Made by a program: the position numbers and the translations under genes. A DNA stretch of 64,000 nt, taken from positions 2,894,001 through 2,958,000 of the forward strand of contig NC_088710.1 of the NCBI RefSeq assembly GCF_963576615.1, in the 5' to 3' direction. Each line of letters begins with the position of its first letter. Within the stretch, counting starts at the first letter, position 1. The notes below the pieces were generated by a model that worked only from the letters and a program-made list of their open reading frames with translations, made no database searches and was not told where the DNA came from. This document shows, piece by piece, positions 46,475 to 58,553 of this stretch. This DNA comes from Watersipora subatra (Eukaryota; Bryozoa; Gymnolaemata; Cheilostomatida; Watersiporidae).

Positions 46475-46915
46475 ATGTCTTGACGTATGATGTACTCTGT
46501 GTTTTAGTTACTATAAACAGATGTATGATGTACTTTGTGTTTTAGTTACTATAAACAGATGTATGGTGGACTCTGTGTTTTAGTTACTATAAACAGATGT
46601 ATGATGTACTTTGTGTTGTTTTAGTTACTATAAACAGATGTTTGATGTACTCTGTATTTTAGTTACTATAAACAGATGTATGATGTACTTTGTCTTATAA
46701 TTACTATAAACAGATGTATGATGTACTCTGTGTTTTAGTTACTATAAACAGATGTATGATGTGCTTTGTATTTTAGTTACTATAAACAGATGTACGATGT
46801 ACTCTGTGTTTTAGTTACTATAAACAGATGTACGATGTACTCTGTGTTTTAGTTACTATAAACAGATGTACGATGTACTCTGTGTCTTAGTTACTATAAA
46901 CAGATGTACGAGGCT
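46475..46915. repeat. About 39-bp minisatellite, 11 copies, upstream of the ARL4-like start
   Basis: Units of the form gttttagttactataaacag then atgtatgatgtactctgt repeat from about 110 bp upstream of the ARL4-like ATG (46363). They lie in its 5' UTR or promoter region. Confidence 0.93.
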
Positions 46916-48410
46916 AAGATGAAAATTTTCCGCTAAAAAGTTTGGTAAATCAGCAGAAGTGAATGATTTTGAGACGAAAAGTTGGATGTTGTAGGAAAAG
47001 GTGTGAGGCAGGCAATTAGGATTGGGAAGGATATATAAAACGGTTTCATATTATCATCATAACAGAGTCTAGGAGGATACCTTTTAAGTAGAGTGATAAT
47101 TGGCCTTATTTTACACGCTATAAAATGTCTGCAGAGGTTGGTAGAAACCAAACTGAACAAGCAATACACTTTCTCTAGAGATATTTATACGCTGTAAGCT
47201 TTGCTCTCCCTTGATAAGGCTGTCAAAAAAACATTAATGACTTTTTTCATCTTACCAAATTGATTAGGAGCTGTGATAGATTTTTATTTACTTTTTCGCA
47301 TGTACACTATCTGCATACATATAACAACCTAAACCCAGAGTACCCATTAGTCATCAGTAAAAGCATTCCGAACTTGATTTGCATCACTAAGAAATATGTG
47401 ATCTCACAATATCATACAGCAAGATTCAACACGTCACATAATGCAATATATCATATGAACTATTTCAGATAGTAACATTAAGCATGAGTAATGTTTTACC
47501 TCTTTATATCGGATACAAGTAAGTCAACTAGTGTCTGAGTGAATACGTTTCCACGAAGACTCCCACTGTCTCCTATATCTTTCTCTGACCAAGTTTGTTA
47601 ACCGCCTCACGCACCGAGCTTGAGAGATACAATATCACTTAGTTTTAATCTTGTAGAAGGAACGCTAAACGTCTTCAGAAATTTGCTAGTTTGCAGCTAG
47701 GCAGCAATGTAAGTACAAGGAAAACTTACTTTTTCTAATTGTTAGTCACTAGCCAGGCTTAGCTATGGCTCTATTCTGATATAGCATTCAATGATCACAG
47801 GTACAATAGGCCCTAACGACTGGCCAATTTACGTGTAATCTACTGGAAGAAATAGTTTGTTGTATTCAGAGAAGGTAGATTATGTCTAAATGTCCCAATT
47901 TTACAAACAAACACCTGATACATATACTCACTTCTCTAAAAATTATTATGTTATTTTTCATAATATTGCATTCCCACTGTCTCAAACTTTCTAATAAGTT
48001 AATTTTTAGCTATGGAAATGCAATATAATGCTAAAACTTGCAAAATGCTTGTAGGGATGTTTGTATTCTAAACATGATATCTATGCTGTGTTGTAACAGT
48101 AATTGTTTGCAACAGCTCTAAATTGAGGTTGACCTGCTCATCCGAATGTTTATAAACAGACAACATTCTAAAATCATAACAGGGGTAGAAGCCTAAATTA
48201 AGACTAGCAGGAGTAGAGCTGTAATTGAAGGAACACAGGCAAGGTTCTCAGTAAATTCTGCTATCACTGTTACAGAAAGCCATAGTAGTCGGTCATCAAA
48301 GCCCTAGGGTAAAGCTGTTATACAGCTTACATGTACGATATATGGTTCCTTGCAAAGCCAACTAGGTAGAACAATCACCACAAACACATGAGCAAGAAAA
48401 TATGGAGGAT
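46916..48410. other. Intergenic DNA, nothing recognised
   Basis: AT-rich sequence upstream of the ARL4-like gene. Short ORFs at 46933-47169 and 47260-47472 have no motif or splice context. Confidence 0.55.
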
Positions 48411-48411
48411 A

Positions 48412-48990
48412 CACTGTCAAGCATACAGCTGGCACACTAGTAAGCACGTAGAGGGCACATTAGTAAGCATATAGCGGGCACACTAGTCAGCACATAGAGG
48501 GTGCATCAAAAAGCATATGGCAGGCACACCAGTGAGCACATAGAGGCTGCATCAGTAAGCATACAGCGGGCACACTGGTAAGCATATAGAGAGTGCATCA
48601 AAAAGCATACAGCGGGCACACTTGTAAGCATATAGAGAGTGCATCAAAAAGCATACAGCGGGCACACTTGTAAGCACATAAAGGGTGTATCAAAAAGCAT
48701 ACCATTGGCACAATAGTAAGCACATAGATAGCGCATACAGTGGGCACACTAGTAAGCATATAGAGATTGCATCAGAAAGCATACAGTGGGCACACTAGTG
48801 AGCATATAGAGATTGCATCAGAAAGCATACAGTGGGCACACTAGTGAGCATATAGAGGGTGCATCAGAAAGCATACAGTGAGTACACTAGTGAGCATATA
48901 GAGGGTACATGAAAAAGCATACAGCTGGCACACTCGTGAGCACATAGAAGGCATATCAGTAAGCATACAGCGGGCACACTAGTAAGCGTG
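48412..48990. repeat. About 45-bp minisatellite of two related half-units
   Basis: Alternating half-units, agcatacagcgggcacactagta and agcatatagagagtgcatcaaaa, repeat about 13 times with changes. Both begin agcata, suggesting an ancient 22-23-bp unit that diverged and then duplicated as a pair. Confidence 0.9.
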
Positions 48991-49629
48991 CAAAAAGAAT
49001 ATAAATTTTTTTTCAGTCAGTTTACTGATTGCTTTAGCTGAATGAAAATGCTGCACTTTGCACACGAACACAGTTTGCACTGGCTTAACATCAATATTAT
49101 CGCATTGCCATTGATTATTTATGAACTATTCATCAGCCATTGAATAAGGCAGCGTTTTCCAGACTCCTTGAATCAACAGACTAGTTAATCAATGTAGAGT
49201 CGCTGCCGAGGTGACAGACTATTATATAATAAAGTCGTGTGCTACCTGCAGGGGTGAAACAGTACATCACCTGTTTGTCTGTAACATCTCACTTCCTGTC
49301 CAAAGCATTACAGTGCTAAAAACACTTTTGAAAGGAGAAAAAGGGTGATGCTTAAAGTTTGAAATAAAGCGAAACATTCGCACCATTTTCAAGAGATGTA
49401 ATTCAAATTAAAGCGATATGATTAATTTATGTTAGCAAATGTTGGTGCCGCAGTGAACATTTGTTGAGTGTAAAATGAAAAAAGGAAGGTCAGTTAGCGA
49501 GGCCTCTCAGTTGACGAGGCCTGTCATGGAAGTTAACTAGAGAAGTCTATGGCAGTGGCAGCCTTAGGGTCAACCATAAGTGATATTTGTACAAGTTGGC
49601 GATAAAGGTCAGCGTAAAAGTGGTAAAGT

Positions 49630-50900
49630 GGTAGTTATCGAGGTCAATCCTAAAGGTCAGTCATTGAGGTCAGTCATAGAGGTCAATCATAGATATTAGT
49701 CATAGAGGTCAGTCATAGAGGTCAGTCATAGAGGTCAGTCATAGAGGTCAGTCGTAAAAGTTAGTCAGAGAGGTCAGTCATAGAGGTCAGTCGTAAAAGT
49801 TAGTCAGAGAGGTCAGTCATAGAGGTCAGTCATAGAGGTCAGTCGTAGAGGTCAGTCATAGAGGTCAGTCATAGAGGTCAGTCATAGAGGTCAGTCATAG
49901 AGGTCAGTCGTAAAAGTTAGTCAGAGAGGTCAGTCATAGAGGTCAGTCGTAAAAGTTAGTCAGAGAGGTCAGTCATAGAGGTCAGTCATAGAGGTCAGTA
50001 ATAGAGGTCAATTGTAGAGGTCAGTCATAGAGGTCAATCATAAAGGTCAGTTGTAGAGGTCAGTCATAGAGGTCAGTCATAGAGGTCAGTCGTAAAAGTT
50101 AGTCAGAGAGGTCAGTCATAGAGGTCAGTAATAGAGGTCAGTAATAGAGGTCAGTCAGAGAGGTCAGTCATAGAGGTCAGTCGTAGAGGTCAGTCATAGA
50201 GGTCAGTCATAGAGGTCAGTCATAGAGGTCAGTCATAGAGGTCAGTCATAGAGGTCAGTCGTAAAAGTTAGTCAGAGAGGTCAGTCATAGAGGTCAGTCA
50301 TAGAGGTCAGTAATAGAGGTCAATTGTAGAGGTCAGTCATAGAGGTCAGTAATAGAGGTCAATTGTAGAGGTCAGTCATAGAGGTCAATCATAAAGGTCA
50401 GTTGTAGAGGTCAGTCATAGAGGTCAGTCGTAGAAGTCAGCTGTAGAGGTCAGTCATAGAGGTCAGTCATAGAGGTCAGTAATAGAGGTCAGTCATAGAG
50501 GTCAGCTGTAGAGGTCAGTCATAGAGGTCAATCGTAAAAGTTAGTCAGAGAGGTCAGTCAGAGAGGTCAGTCATAAAGGTCAATCATAGAGGTCAGTCAT
50601 AGATGTTAGTTATAGAGGTCACTTATAGAGGTCAGTTGCTGAGGTCAGTCATGGAGGTCAGTCATAGATGTTAGTTATAGAGGTCAGTCATAGACGTTAG
50701 CCGCAGAGGCTAGTCACAGAGGTCAGTCATAGATGTTAGTCATAGAGGTCAGTTATAGAGGTCAGTTGCAGAGGTCAGTCATAGATGTTAGTCATAGAGG
50801 TCAGTTATAGAGGTCAGTTGCAGAGGTCAGTCATAGATGTTAGTCATAGAGGTCAGTTATAGAGGTCAGTTGTAGAGGTCAGTCATAGATATCAACTGTA
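49630..50900. repeat. 13-bp minisatellite, about 95 units, with longer-period structure
   Basis: A 1.27-kb array of gaggtcagtcata. Variant strings such as taaaagttagtcagagaggt recur irregularly inside it, and the right end (50590-50890) has its own variant with agatgttagt. Surrounding DNA from 48991 to 49630 has no recognised gene. Confidence 0.95.
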
Positions 50901-51685
50901 GACCGTAAATACATTTTTGTCGATACTTTAATCAGATACGTAGAAAGATAGCTCAGTACGTTTGAAGTAATGACAGAACCAGAGCTTTATTTGGCGGTTT
51001 AGAACTATCTACTGTTATAGCATGTGGAAATCTTTTCTAACTTATCTCCTACATAAACTAAAACTTTTCATTTTATTACTTTGCTATTGCACGAGTAACC
51101 TGGGAGATTTGTGGTACTACTTCTCATCTGTCATTTGATGAAGTTCAATACAAAATATTTGCCGCAACTTTACTCTAACAACTTCTCTTCACAGTTTGAT
51201 TTCATCTTAGCCATAGTTCACTGACCAATACTGACAAAACCAAATGAGGGTGTCTGGAAAAGAAAATAAATGAATAAAATAATAACATGGGAATTCTATA
51301 GCATTTAAAAAATAATTTCTTATAGGTCTAGGAAGGGCAAGTTGTTTATGTCTGGCATGTTTAATAGTTTTTGTTTGCGGCGTGTAGCTATGAAGTGGGT
51401 GGTTGGGTATGTGGGATAATCTGTTAGAGTGCTTTAGACAGCAGAGATCCAGAAATACCGTAAGTTCATCAAGCCGAGGACCTTTAAATAATTAGTTATA
51501 ATTCTCCTTATGAAGTGTCATCACTCTAAGACAATGTATCTGTAGCGTTTTTAGCTTCTCTAGATGACTCAAACGATAAACTATTAGTGTTTACATCTAT
51601 TGAACAATAGACAACTGATCTCTTGTTTATCTTGCTCAAGATTGTCTCTCCATGTTTTATCATACAAACAAGTTTTATTTTAACA

Positions 51686-52097
51686 CTAGCAGAATGCCCG
51701 GCACTGCATGGGTATTAAAATCAGCTTATAAACAATGAGAGGTAATGTAGTAGCCTGCCACTTGCCATTAGCCTGGCACATTGCCAATAGCTAATTTGAG
51801 TAAGCTTACCAATAAGAGCTAACTACTTGCTCTCACGGTCGAGCACGCACAAAATTATGCTACCACTTTTCGTGACGTTGTGTCGTAACAGAGAGCGGTA
51901 GCATATTTGCACTTACATAGCCACATAAATCCTCTAATGAATTCATCAATCTCATGTGGCTTGATTAGTAAAGAATTTGACTGACTAACGGAAGGGTCTG
52001 AGATTATATCTTCTGTGATATGGATTCTTCATTTTATTAGCTATAGCTGGACAAACGGAACTACAGACACACCAACTTTGAGATCTGTATATATAGG
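51686..52097 (-). mobile_element. Helitron-like non-autonomous element, copy 2
   Basis: On the minus strand it begins near tatatacagatctcaaagtt and ends ctgctag followed by T. Its body shares agcctggcacattgccaata, tgacgttgtgtcg and gctatagctggac with copies at 57.5 and 62.9 kb. The 5' boundary is approximate. Confidence 0.6.
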
Positions 52098-54140
52098 TTA
52101 TGGATACTTATAGGGATAAATTAACCATTTATGCTATACCATATTTTAATTAAATATTTCTAAACTACTCACCTCCATTATATATTGGATGATTATTAAA
52201 AATACATAGACATACACATAGAGGTATGAACAGCTCTTGCGCCTTTTGTTGAATCACACCTTTATGGCTATCTACCAATAACACTGGCTATCACTAAATT
52301 CCCTGAAAACAACATTGACCAGCGCTAACTTTGACCTACAGGTCTTTGTAGCCATTATGGCTTTTCTATACCTTCATCTAACAAATAGGGAAACAGGCAA
52401 GCATTAGGTTCAAAATATTTGCTATTAGACTGGCCACCAATCATTTAAGCAAAGTATTATGATGGCCTCAGGTAAAAGGAAAGGCATCGGATCTTAAAAT
52501 TGGTAAACGAGTAATTGTGTTAACACACTATTAGTTTGTCATGTTATCAGCAAGTCAAATATATCCTATTCACAGAATTAATAGCAAAAAGCAAAAATCA
52601 TTCAGTTCACCTCTTATAGACATCTGGATTGAGTCTACTGTTCAATTAGATAAACCAACTAATAGCCAGTTACTGCTCAAGTAATGCCAATTATTGCTCA
52701 AGTAATGCCAGTTATTGCTCAAGTAATGCTTGTTGTGGTTTTGTGAACTAATATGTAAGTACATTTCCAAAAGCGCTTCAACTCATTTTGAGGTTTTTTA
52801 TAATTTTAATTTAATATAACGTAATAAACAAATGAAATTTGTACAAAATTGACAGATAAACATTTCCTTTTTTGTTACACAGAATTGAAGTTTTCAAACT
52901 GTAATAAACATGATAAGCCACAGCCTTTGATAGAGTTCATAAAGAAAATACTGCGTTTTCTTCATATAAAACATACATATCATATGTTTTATATTGCTTC
53001 GTAAACAAAGTGTTTAAACACGTTATCTGACACTATGAAAGCAATTAGTAACAGACAGTCTTATTAACATAGTCTTCAGAGAACACAGTAAAACACTGAC
53101 TGGTAAAGGAATATGCAACCATTATATTATCTCATATGTAAATAGCACAAATTATTCTTCCTCGTTCGCAACATAAAACTAAAAAGAAACAACCAGCAGA
53201 GAATGAAGAAAAAGAAAACATATTGAGAATTTGAGAAATCACATTCATTCTGATAAACTATGGATAGCAAGTTATGTACACAATCTGACTAACTGGCGAG
53301 AGGCAAGCGTATATATAAAAGGTCTCATTTCCTAAACCTTCAGCAGTTTATATTACAAATAGCCTGAGTGTCAAACACCAAATATTGAAAGGTTGGCATG
53401 CGTCCTTCCTTTTAGATGAGAGATCAGAGGTTAAGGCAATCAAATGTGATACCATTGAATGGTTGGTCAGACACAGTTCCTGTAAAAGAGAAGATAAATC
53501 CCAGTAACTTTAGCATATTCTATGGCTGCCACAAGCTGATAAACAATGGAGGTTTCACTCAAACATTTGCGCATAAGGTTAGCGTTAACAAACACAAATG
53601 GTTAATAGGTATGACACAATGCTATGAGTTGTTCAATTGGTTAAAATTATGCGTTTGATGAAATTCAAGTAATGGAATGACAAAAGACGAGGCACGAGAT
53701 CTTAAAAATTTTTAATAGGAGAATAATAATAAGCTGATTGATAACAAAACTAGATTTAGATTTGCCCACAATAGAAGAATCAATATGTAATATAACTTAG
53801 TAATTTTAATATCTACAATGAAGTGACAAGTGACCAGTCCAATTGTGTTATTTTTATAGCAATTACGTAAAATTTCAATATTAAAAAACAATTTTGAGCG
53901 ACGAGAGACTTGGCTGACTATAGCAGGATTGCAAGAGTTATATACTTTGCATCTAGAAATGCAAGGTATGCAAGACAAAGTTGTTACTGATTACCAAAAA
54001 TTGTACAAAATTACAGTATTATACAATCATTATTTATTAGACATGAGGAGTTTGCTGCTCTTGTTATAGCCAACAAACTGTCAGCTTTAGTGCTTGCAAG
54101 GTGTTAATTGAAAAAGGCAGAAACACTTACCACATAAGAA
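52098..54140. other. Intergenic DNA, nothing recognised
   Basis: Contains a threefold 20-bp repeat (gttattgctcaagtaatgcc) at about 52670-52730. The 80-codon ORF at 53416-53658 shows no known motif. AATAAA on the minus strand at 54038-54033 is a plausible poly(A) signal for the CFAP126 homologue, about 108 bp past its stop. Confidence 0.55.
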
Positions 54141-54145
54141 GAGCA

Positions 54146-56771
54146 TTACTGACAACTGGATATAGGAGGTAGAGGAGTACAAGCTTGGGGTGTTTTTGGC
54201 AAGCTGTGACCAGAAAGTGGCCTCAGTGGAGCTGGGCCAGGAGCCAACAACTCCGAATCAATCTGCAAATGCGGCTCAAGATATGAGTCCTGATAGTAAA
54301 TACTGCATGTTCATAGTTTAGCATTTGTAATAAGAATTAAAATTTATAGATATTAACCTGCTCATTCTTGGTAAACTTTGTTAGTCAGCATCCTTCCTAC
54401 GATCACAGCTTGCAGCCATCATAAATAACTAAACTAACTAAGATCAGCTCCACTACATGTATTTTTTTAATTTAAAATACCAAAAAACTGATATCTTTGC
54501 AAGCTTTTCAAGATTATGCATCACCAACATATACACGTAAGTAGGCTAAACAAAGCATATGCAAGGTTGTTGGTAATTTAGACAGGAGTTACCTGCTCTT
54601 GTATAGGAGCGTTTTGATTGGTATTGCTCATATCTAATGGTGGGTGAGCTGCGGCTATGTTGGGGCTCAGTCTTGTAACAGGGCTGAACCTCTGCTGAGG
54701 AGTTCCTTTGATAATGTGGTTCTCTGCTCCTGACCGGCCACCAGAGGGTATATGCTGTTCAGGGTCGGAGGTGAAATGCGGCATTGCCTAAAATGCAGGG
54801 AAGTATTTCTTTGCAATGACACGAGGAAGTCTGACTGTAAAGTTCAACAGTGCAAAATCTTCAGCTAGTGTATGTATGTTCATGTATACACTAGACATGA
54901 AAATAAATGCAGCAGTTGAAGAGATGAAATTCTTTACACAAATATTTATCTATTTTTGTCTCAGCTGCTTGAAAGTATTACATAATCATCTGAAATTTCA
55001 CGCAAAATTCATTTGTTAGTATTGCATCACATTTTTAACCTATAGCAGCAGTTATATGTTTTGTCAGCAGCACAATACAACCGCCTCAGTTATCTAGATA
55101 TTACTATCAGTTAAGAAACATTAAGCCAAAAAGGTATCTGTATACATGCTTTTGTACATCTGAGTTAAGTTGTGGCTGCTTTTTGTGAGAATTATAAGTA
55201 AGCTGTGTTGCATTAGACGTTAGCATTAAACATCTGCATTGACAGAGTTTATCAATATGTTTAACTATAATGGCTGATAGATTGCTGCAACAACATCAAT
55301 TGTTCGTTTACCATACTTGAGAAAGTGAGCTATATTCCTCGTGTAAATTACTAGTACCAAAATATTTTGCTGTAACAAAGATGAGAGTTCTACCTGCAAG
55401 GGTTGACCAGCTTTGGCTCGTCTCATTTTTGTCTTGCCATAGATGACCTCATCAGCTTCAGCCTTTTCTCCTGTGCACCTCATATGAGCTTGCGCTGACC
55501 TTGCTGTTGGATCCGTCTGCTTGTTACCTGCGTAATAGAAACGTCGCAAAAACAGCTGACAACTGGCAACTCTAAAATAATAAGAATTTTTATAATCACA
55601 GGGATAAGGTGTTAGTCTTTACAGCTTTAATAGTCTTTACAGCTTTAATAGTCTTTATAGCTTTAATAGTATATAAAGTAATGTTGGTCATGAAAGATGC
55701 TTACTTGAAATGGAAGGAGTTCATATTACATTGTGTCAACAAAGAATAACAGTAAGATTAGAAGGCAAACAAAGCAGCACAAACAACAGATAGAATAAAA
55801 GTGATATGTTGTGTAGATCAGAATAAAAGAAAACATTAAATGAATAAAAAATCAAAAAGGTTCTTACCTGGAAGCTTTTTAGGTAGGTCCCAAGTACCAA
55901 CAAATGTGCCCCATGGGGAACGTGCTGGCCTAGGCTGAGAAGGCAAGAGGTGGCCACGATCATTGGAAATTATTTGTGTAAAGCCACTTTTGGTTAGAGG
56001 TCTTCTTCGATGTCTATTTCTTAACTCCCAGTTTTGCAGTCTCCTAGAGTCAAAACCCTGCTCATACTGCAATGGCATGTACAACAATACAACACAAGAA
56101 CTGAAATTCTGTTAAAATTATCAAGAATAAAAGTTTCCAAAACTCAGCTTTTTGTCTTTTCAAAAAACTAACAGGTAAAACTTTGACTTTTTAACATTAG
56201 TAATATTGACATAAATTTACACTTTTATGCCAAAACTGTGGAAGTAAGGGTTCTGTCTGCCCGTGGTAAGATATTGACTTGTGTGCAGAAGCAGTAATAC
56301 AATTCCAGTGTAAATTGGTTGAGGGCACGTTGCTTCTTGGGAGTGAGCATCTGGTAACTTTTACTGATTGCTTACCAGTCAAAAAAGTAAGCCAAAAAGT
56401 GTGAGCTATTTTGAGCATAATAATGCTAAAGATTTATAAGTTTCGTAAAGTAATTGTAGTAAAATTCTTAAAAAAGAAAACTACAACATTTGCCTTGTTG
56501 ATTGAAAAGAACAGTTTTTTGTAAAGCAAATCAAAGTTTAATTCAGATATTGACATAATATCTAATCTTAGAATTTAAACGCTTTGCAAATATCTCGCTA
56601 GTTTTATAATAAAAACAATATTTTTCAGACAAATAAGGCTGTTTATTTTTAAATATCCACTAAAAGCATTGGAAAACCAGTTACAGCAACGACGCTCATT
56701 AAGAAAAATCACGCAAAAAACATGGTAGACGTTTCAAGTCTTACCTGACCACAATTGAAACTTAAAGCCAT
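54146..56771 (-). CDS. CFAP126: Flattop homologue (CFAP126), complete, five exons
   Basis: Minus-strand exons 56771-56745, 56066-55868, 55527-55394, 54787-54593 and 54262-54146 join in phase to 223 residues, starting MALSFNCGQ and ending SSCQ. The second exon has the family signature: YEQGFDSRRLQNWE, then GFTQIISNDRGHLLPSQPR and SPWGTFVGTWDLPKKLP, matching vertebrate Flattop (YEKAF, LQNW, GYTQIIANDRGHLLP, SPWGSFMGTW). The rest is Pro/Ser-rich and poorly conserved. Human Flattop is about 177 residues, so this one is longer at the C-terminus. Flattop is a microtubule inner protein of the axonemal doublet and is involved in basal body docking and positioning in multiciliated cells; I infer the same site here. 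The tiny first exon codes only nine residues. Confidence 0.93.
55610..55672. repeat. 18-bp tandem repeat, 3 copies
   Basis: Three tandem copies of tagtctttacagctttaa in the intron between exons 56066-55868 and 55527-55394 of the CFAP126 homologue. Confidence 0.9.
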
Positions 56772-58553
56772 TATGATAAGCGTTTAACTTTAATTTTTTC
56801 CGTCAAGTCAGCACAATTTCGTACACGGTTTAACTGGCAGAAAATAGTTAGCCTTTTAACAATTGCGCATGGTGTGAGTTGTTGTGTTACTATGACAGCG
56901 CATGCCTCGTAATCAATCAATACTTACGAGGTAATATTGGCATATTGCCGATAGTTTGGGCAGACGCTCCATAAATCTGTTAGTCAATAGCCAAATATTC
57001 TTTCATGTACCACTCTGAGTCGTATGTAAAGAGATCAGTGCGGTAGCGCTTCCACTTTATCGACATACAGCATTCAACATTTTTGTGTTGATCGTTTCAA
57101 GGTAGAGCTGTACAAATTCTTTCTTAGTGACCGTAATTCTTTAGTAACTGATGCTCACGCTAGCTTAAAATAATTTGCCACGCTTGTATCTATAAATATC
57201 TTTATGAACATATTATTTACTATATATAGCCCACTACTATATTTTAGTGGTTAAATAGGCTTCTTGTCCTGGAACGAGTTACTCTACAAGCAATCGAAAA
57301 AAAGATTGCCAATAAAAACAAAGTCTTAACGGCAAAGATATAAAAGATTGACAAATAAAAGCAAAATACCAAATGTGCTTAGAACACAAGCTTTAAATAA
57401 GTAAGGACTAAACAAATCTGCTCTGAGGCTCGCCTCACATATGTAGCATTAATCAGAATCAAGAAAAGTAGCACTTTAAACATAACTAGCTGTGCTATCC
57501 AGCGTTGCCCGGGTAATAAAAAAGACTACACAGATAATTGATTTGTATTTAACATATAACAACATTTCCCATTCTAACTTTCAAACTACATACCAAATGA
57601 GAAGTGTTTTGTGTAGTTGAAGTAAATTAAGAGAAAAATAAAAACAACTGTAAAAGTTTTAAAACTTTGTCAAACAACTGTAACTTTCAAGCTATTAGCC
57701 TGGCGCATTGCCAATAGAAAATTCCAGTAAGCTAGGTTTCTAATGACGGTAAGCCATGACGTTGCGTCAGCATTGTTGTTCAGCTACAGCTATTCTAATA
57801 ATAGCTATAGCCAGAATGCAGACAGACGGACATACTTTGAAAAAAAAATGTAGATGAGTGACTTGCGTAAGAGCTATGCTTTAAGATAGCCCAATACAAC
57901 ACAATTCTTTACGTGCTATTCCTATTATATACTGTCTTCTATGTTTACTTAGAACTGCATACTGAAAACAGGCCTTCACATTTCTGTTCTTCTTGTTATG
58001 ATGTTACATATTAAGGGTTGCTGATGAATTAGTAATCTAAAGATATGTTATTATAGAAACTGTGCCTAGCATCTTTTCACTTCACTAGCATGGCTAGATT
58101 TACTGCTCATTAGCAAGGACAACGATGGCCTATACTTTAGCTATGCACCCACAACCTTACAGTTAGTGCAACTTTGACATCAGTCATAATGTGAAGAAAG
58201 TTAAACGCACATCAGTTTTGTGAGTAACCAGGCCGCTAGGAGTGTAAGCTCAATAGTAATGAAAGCATTTTGATGGTCAATAAATGACTAAGCAAGTGGT
58301 TTCTCTACTCTGACAGCCTGAGCTGTTTTTTGTACATTTGTGAGGGTAGTAAATTGTTTTTTTCAAGAAACGGGTTTTTTCTTTGGATTTAAAAAATTAA
58401 GTTTATTATTAGAGACAAATTCTAGACTTGATGCAAATCCATCACAGCATAATGAACTGTCTAAGTTGAATTTGTCATTACCTTAGCACTCAATTGTAAG
58501 TCCATGACAGTTAAACTCTTTCTTATTTTAGTTTGGCATAAGCTAGTTGGGTC
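56772..58553. other. Divergent intergenic region between CFAP126 and kinesin genes
   Basis: This 1.8-kb stretch separates two genes transcribed away from each other and should carry both promoters. It holds the third Helitron-like copy. No TATA box could be assigned with confidence. Confidence 0.6.
57486..57850 (-). mobile_element. Helitron-like non-autonomous element, copy 3
   Basis: The minus strand ends acccgggcaacgctggatag then cacagctag, followed by T. The body shares agcctggcgcattgccaata and gacgttgcgtc with copy 2 and the end tagcacagctag with copy 4. It is shorter than copies 1 and 2. Confidence 0.6.

Noticed and set aside
53416-53658. 80-codon ORF in gene-poor DNA
   Set aside because: No domain, no exon context and no neighbouring support.
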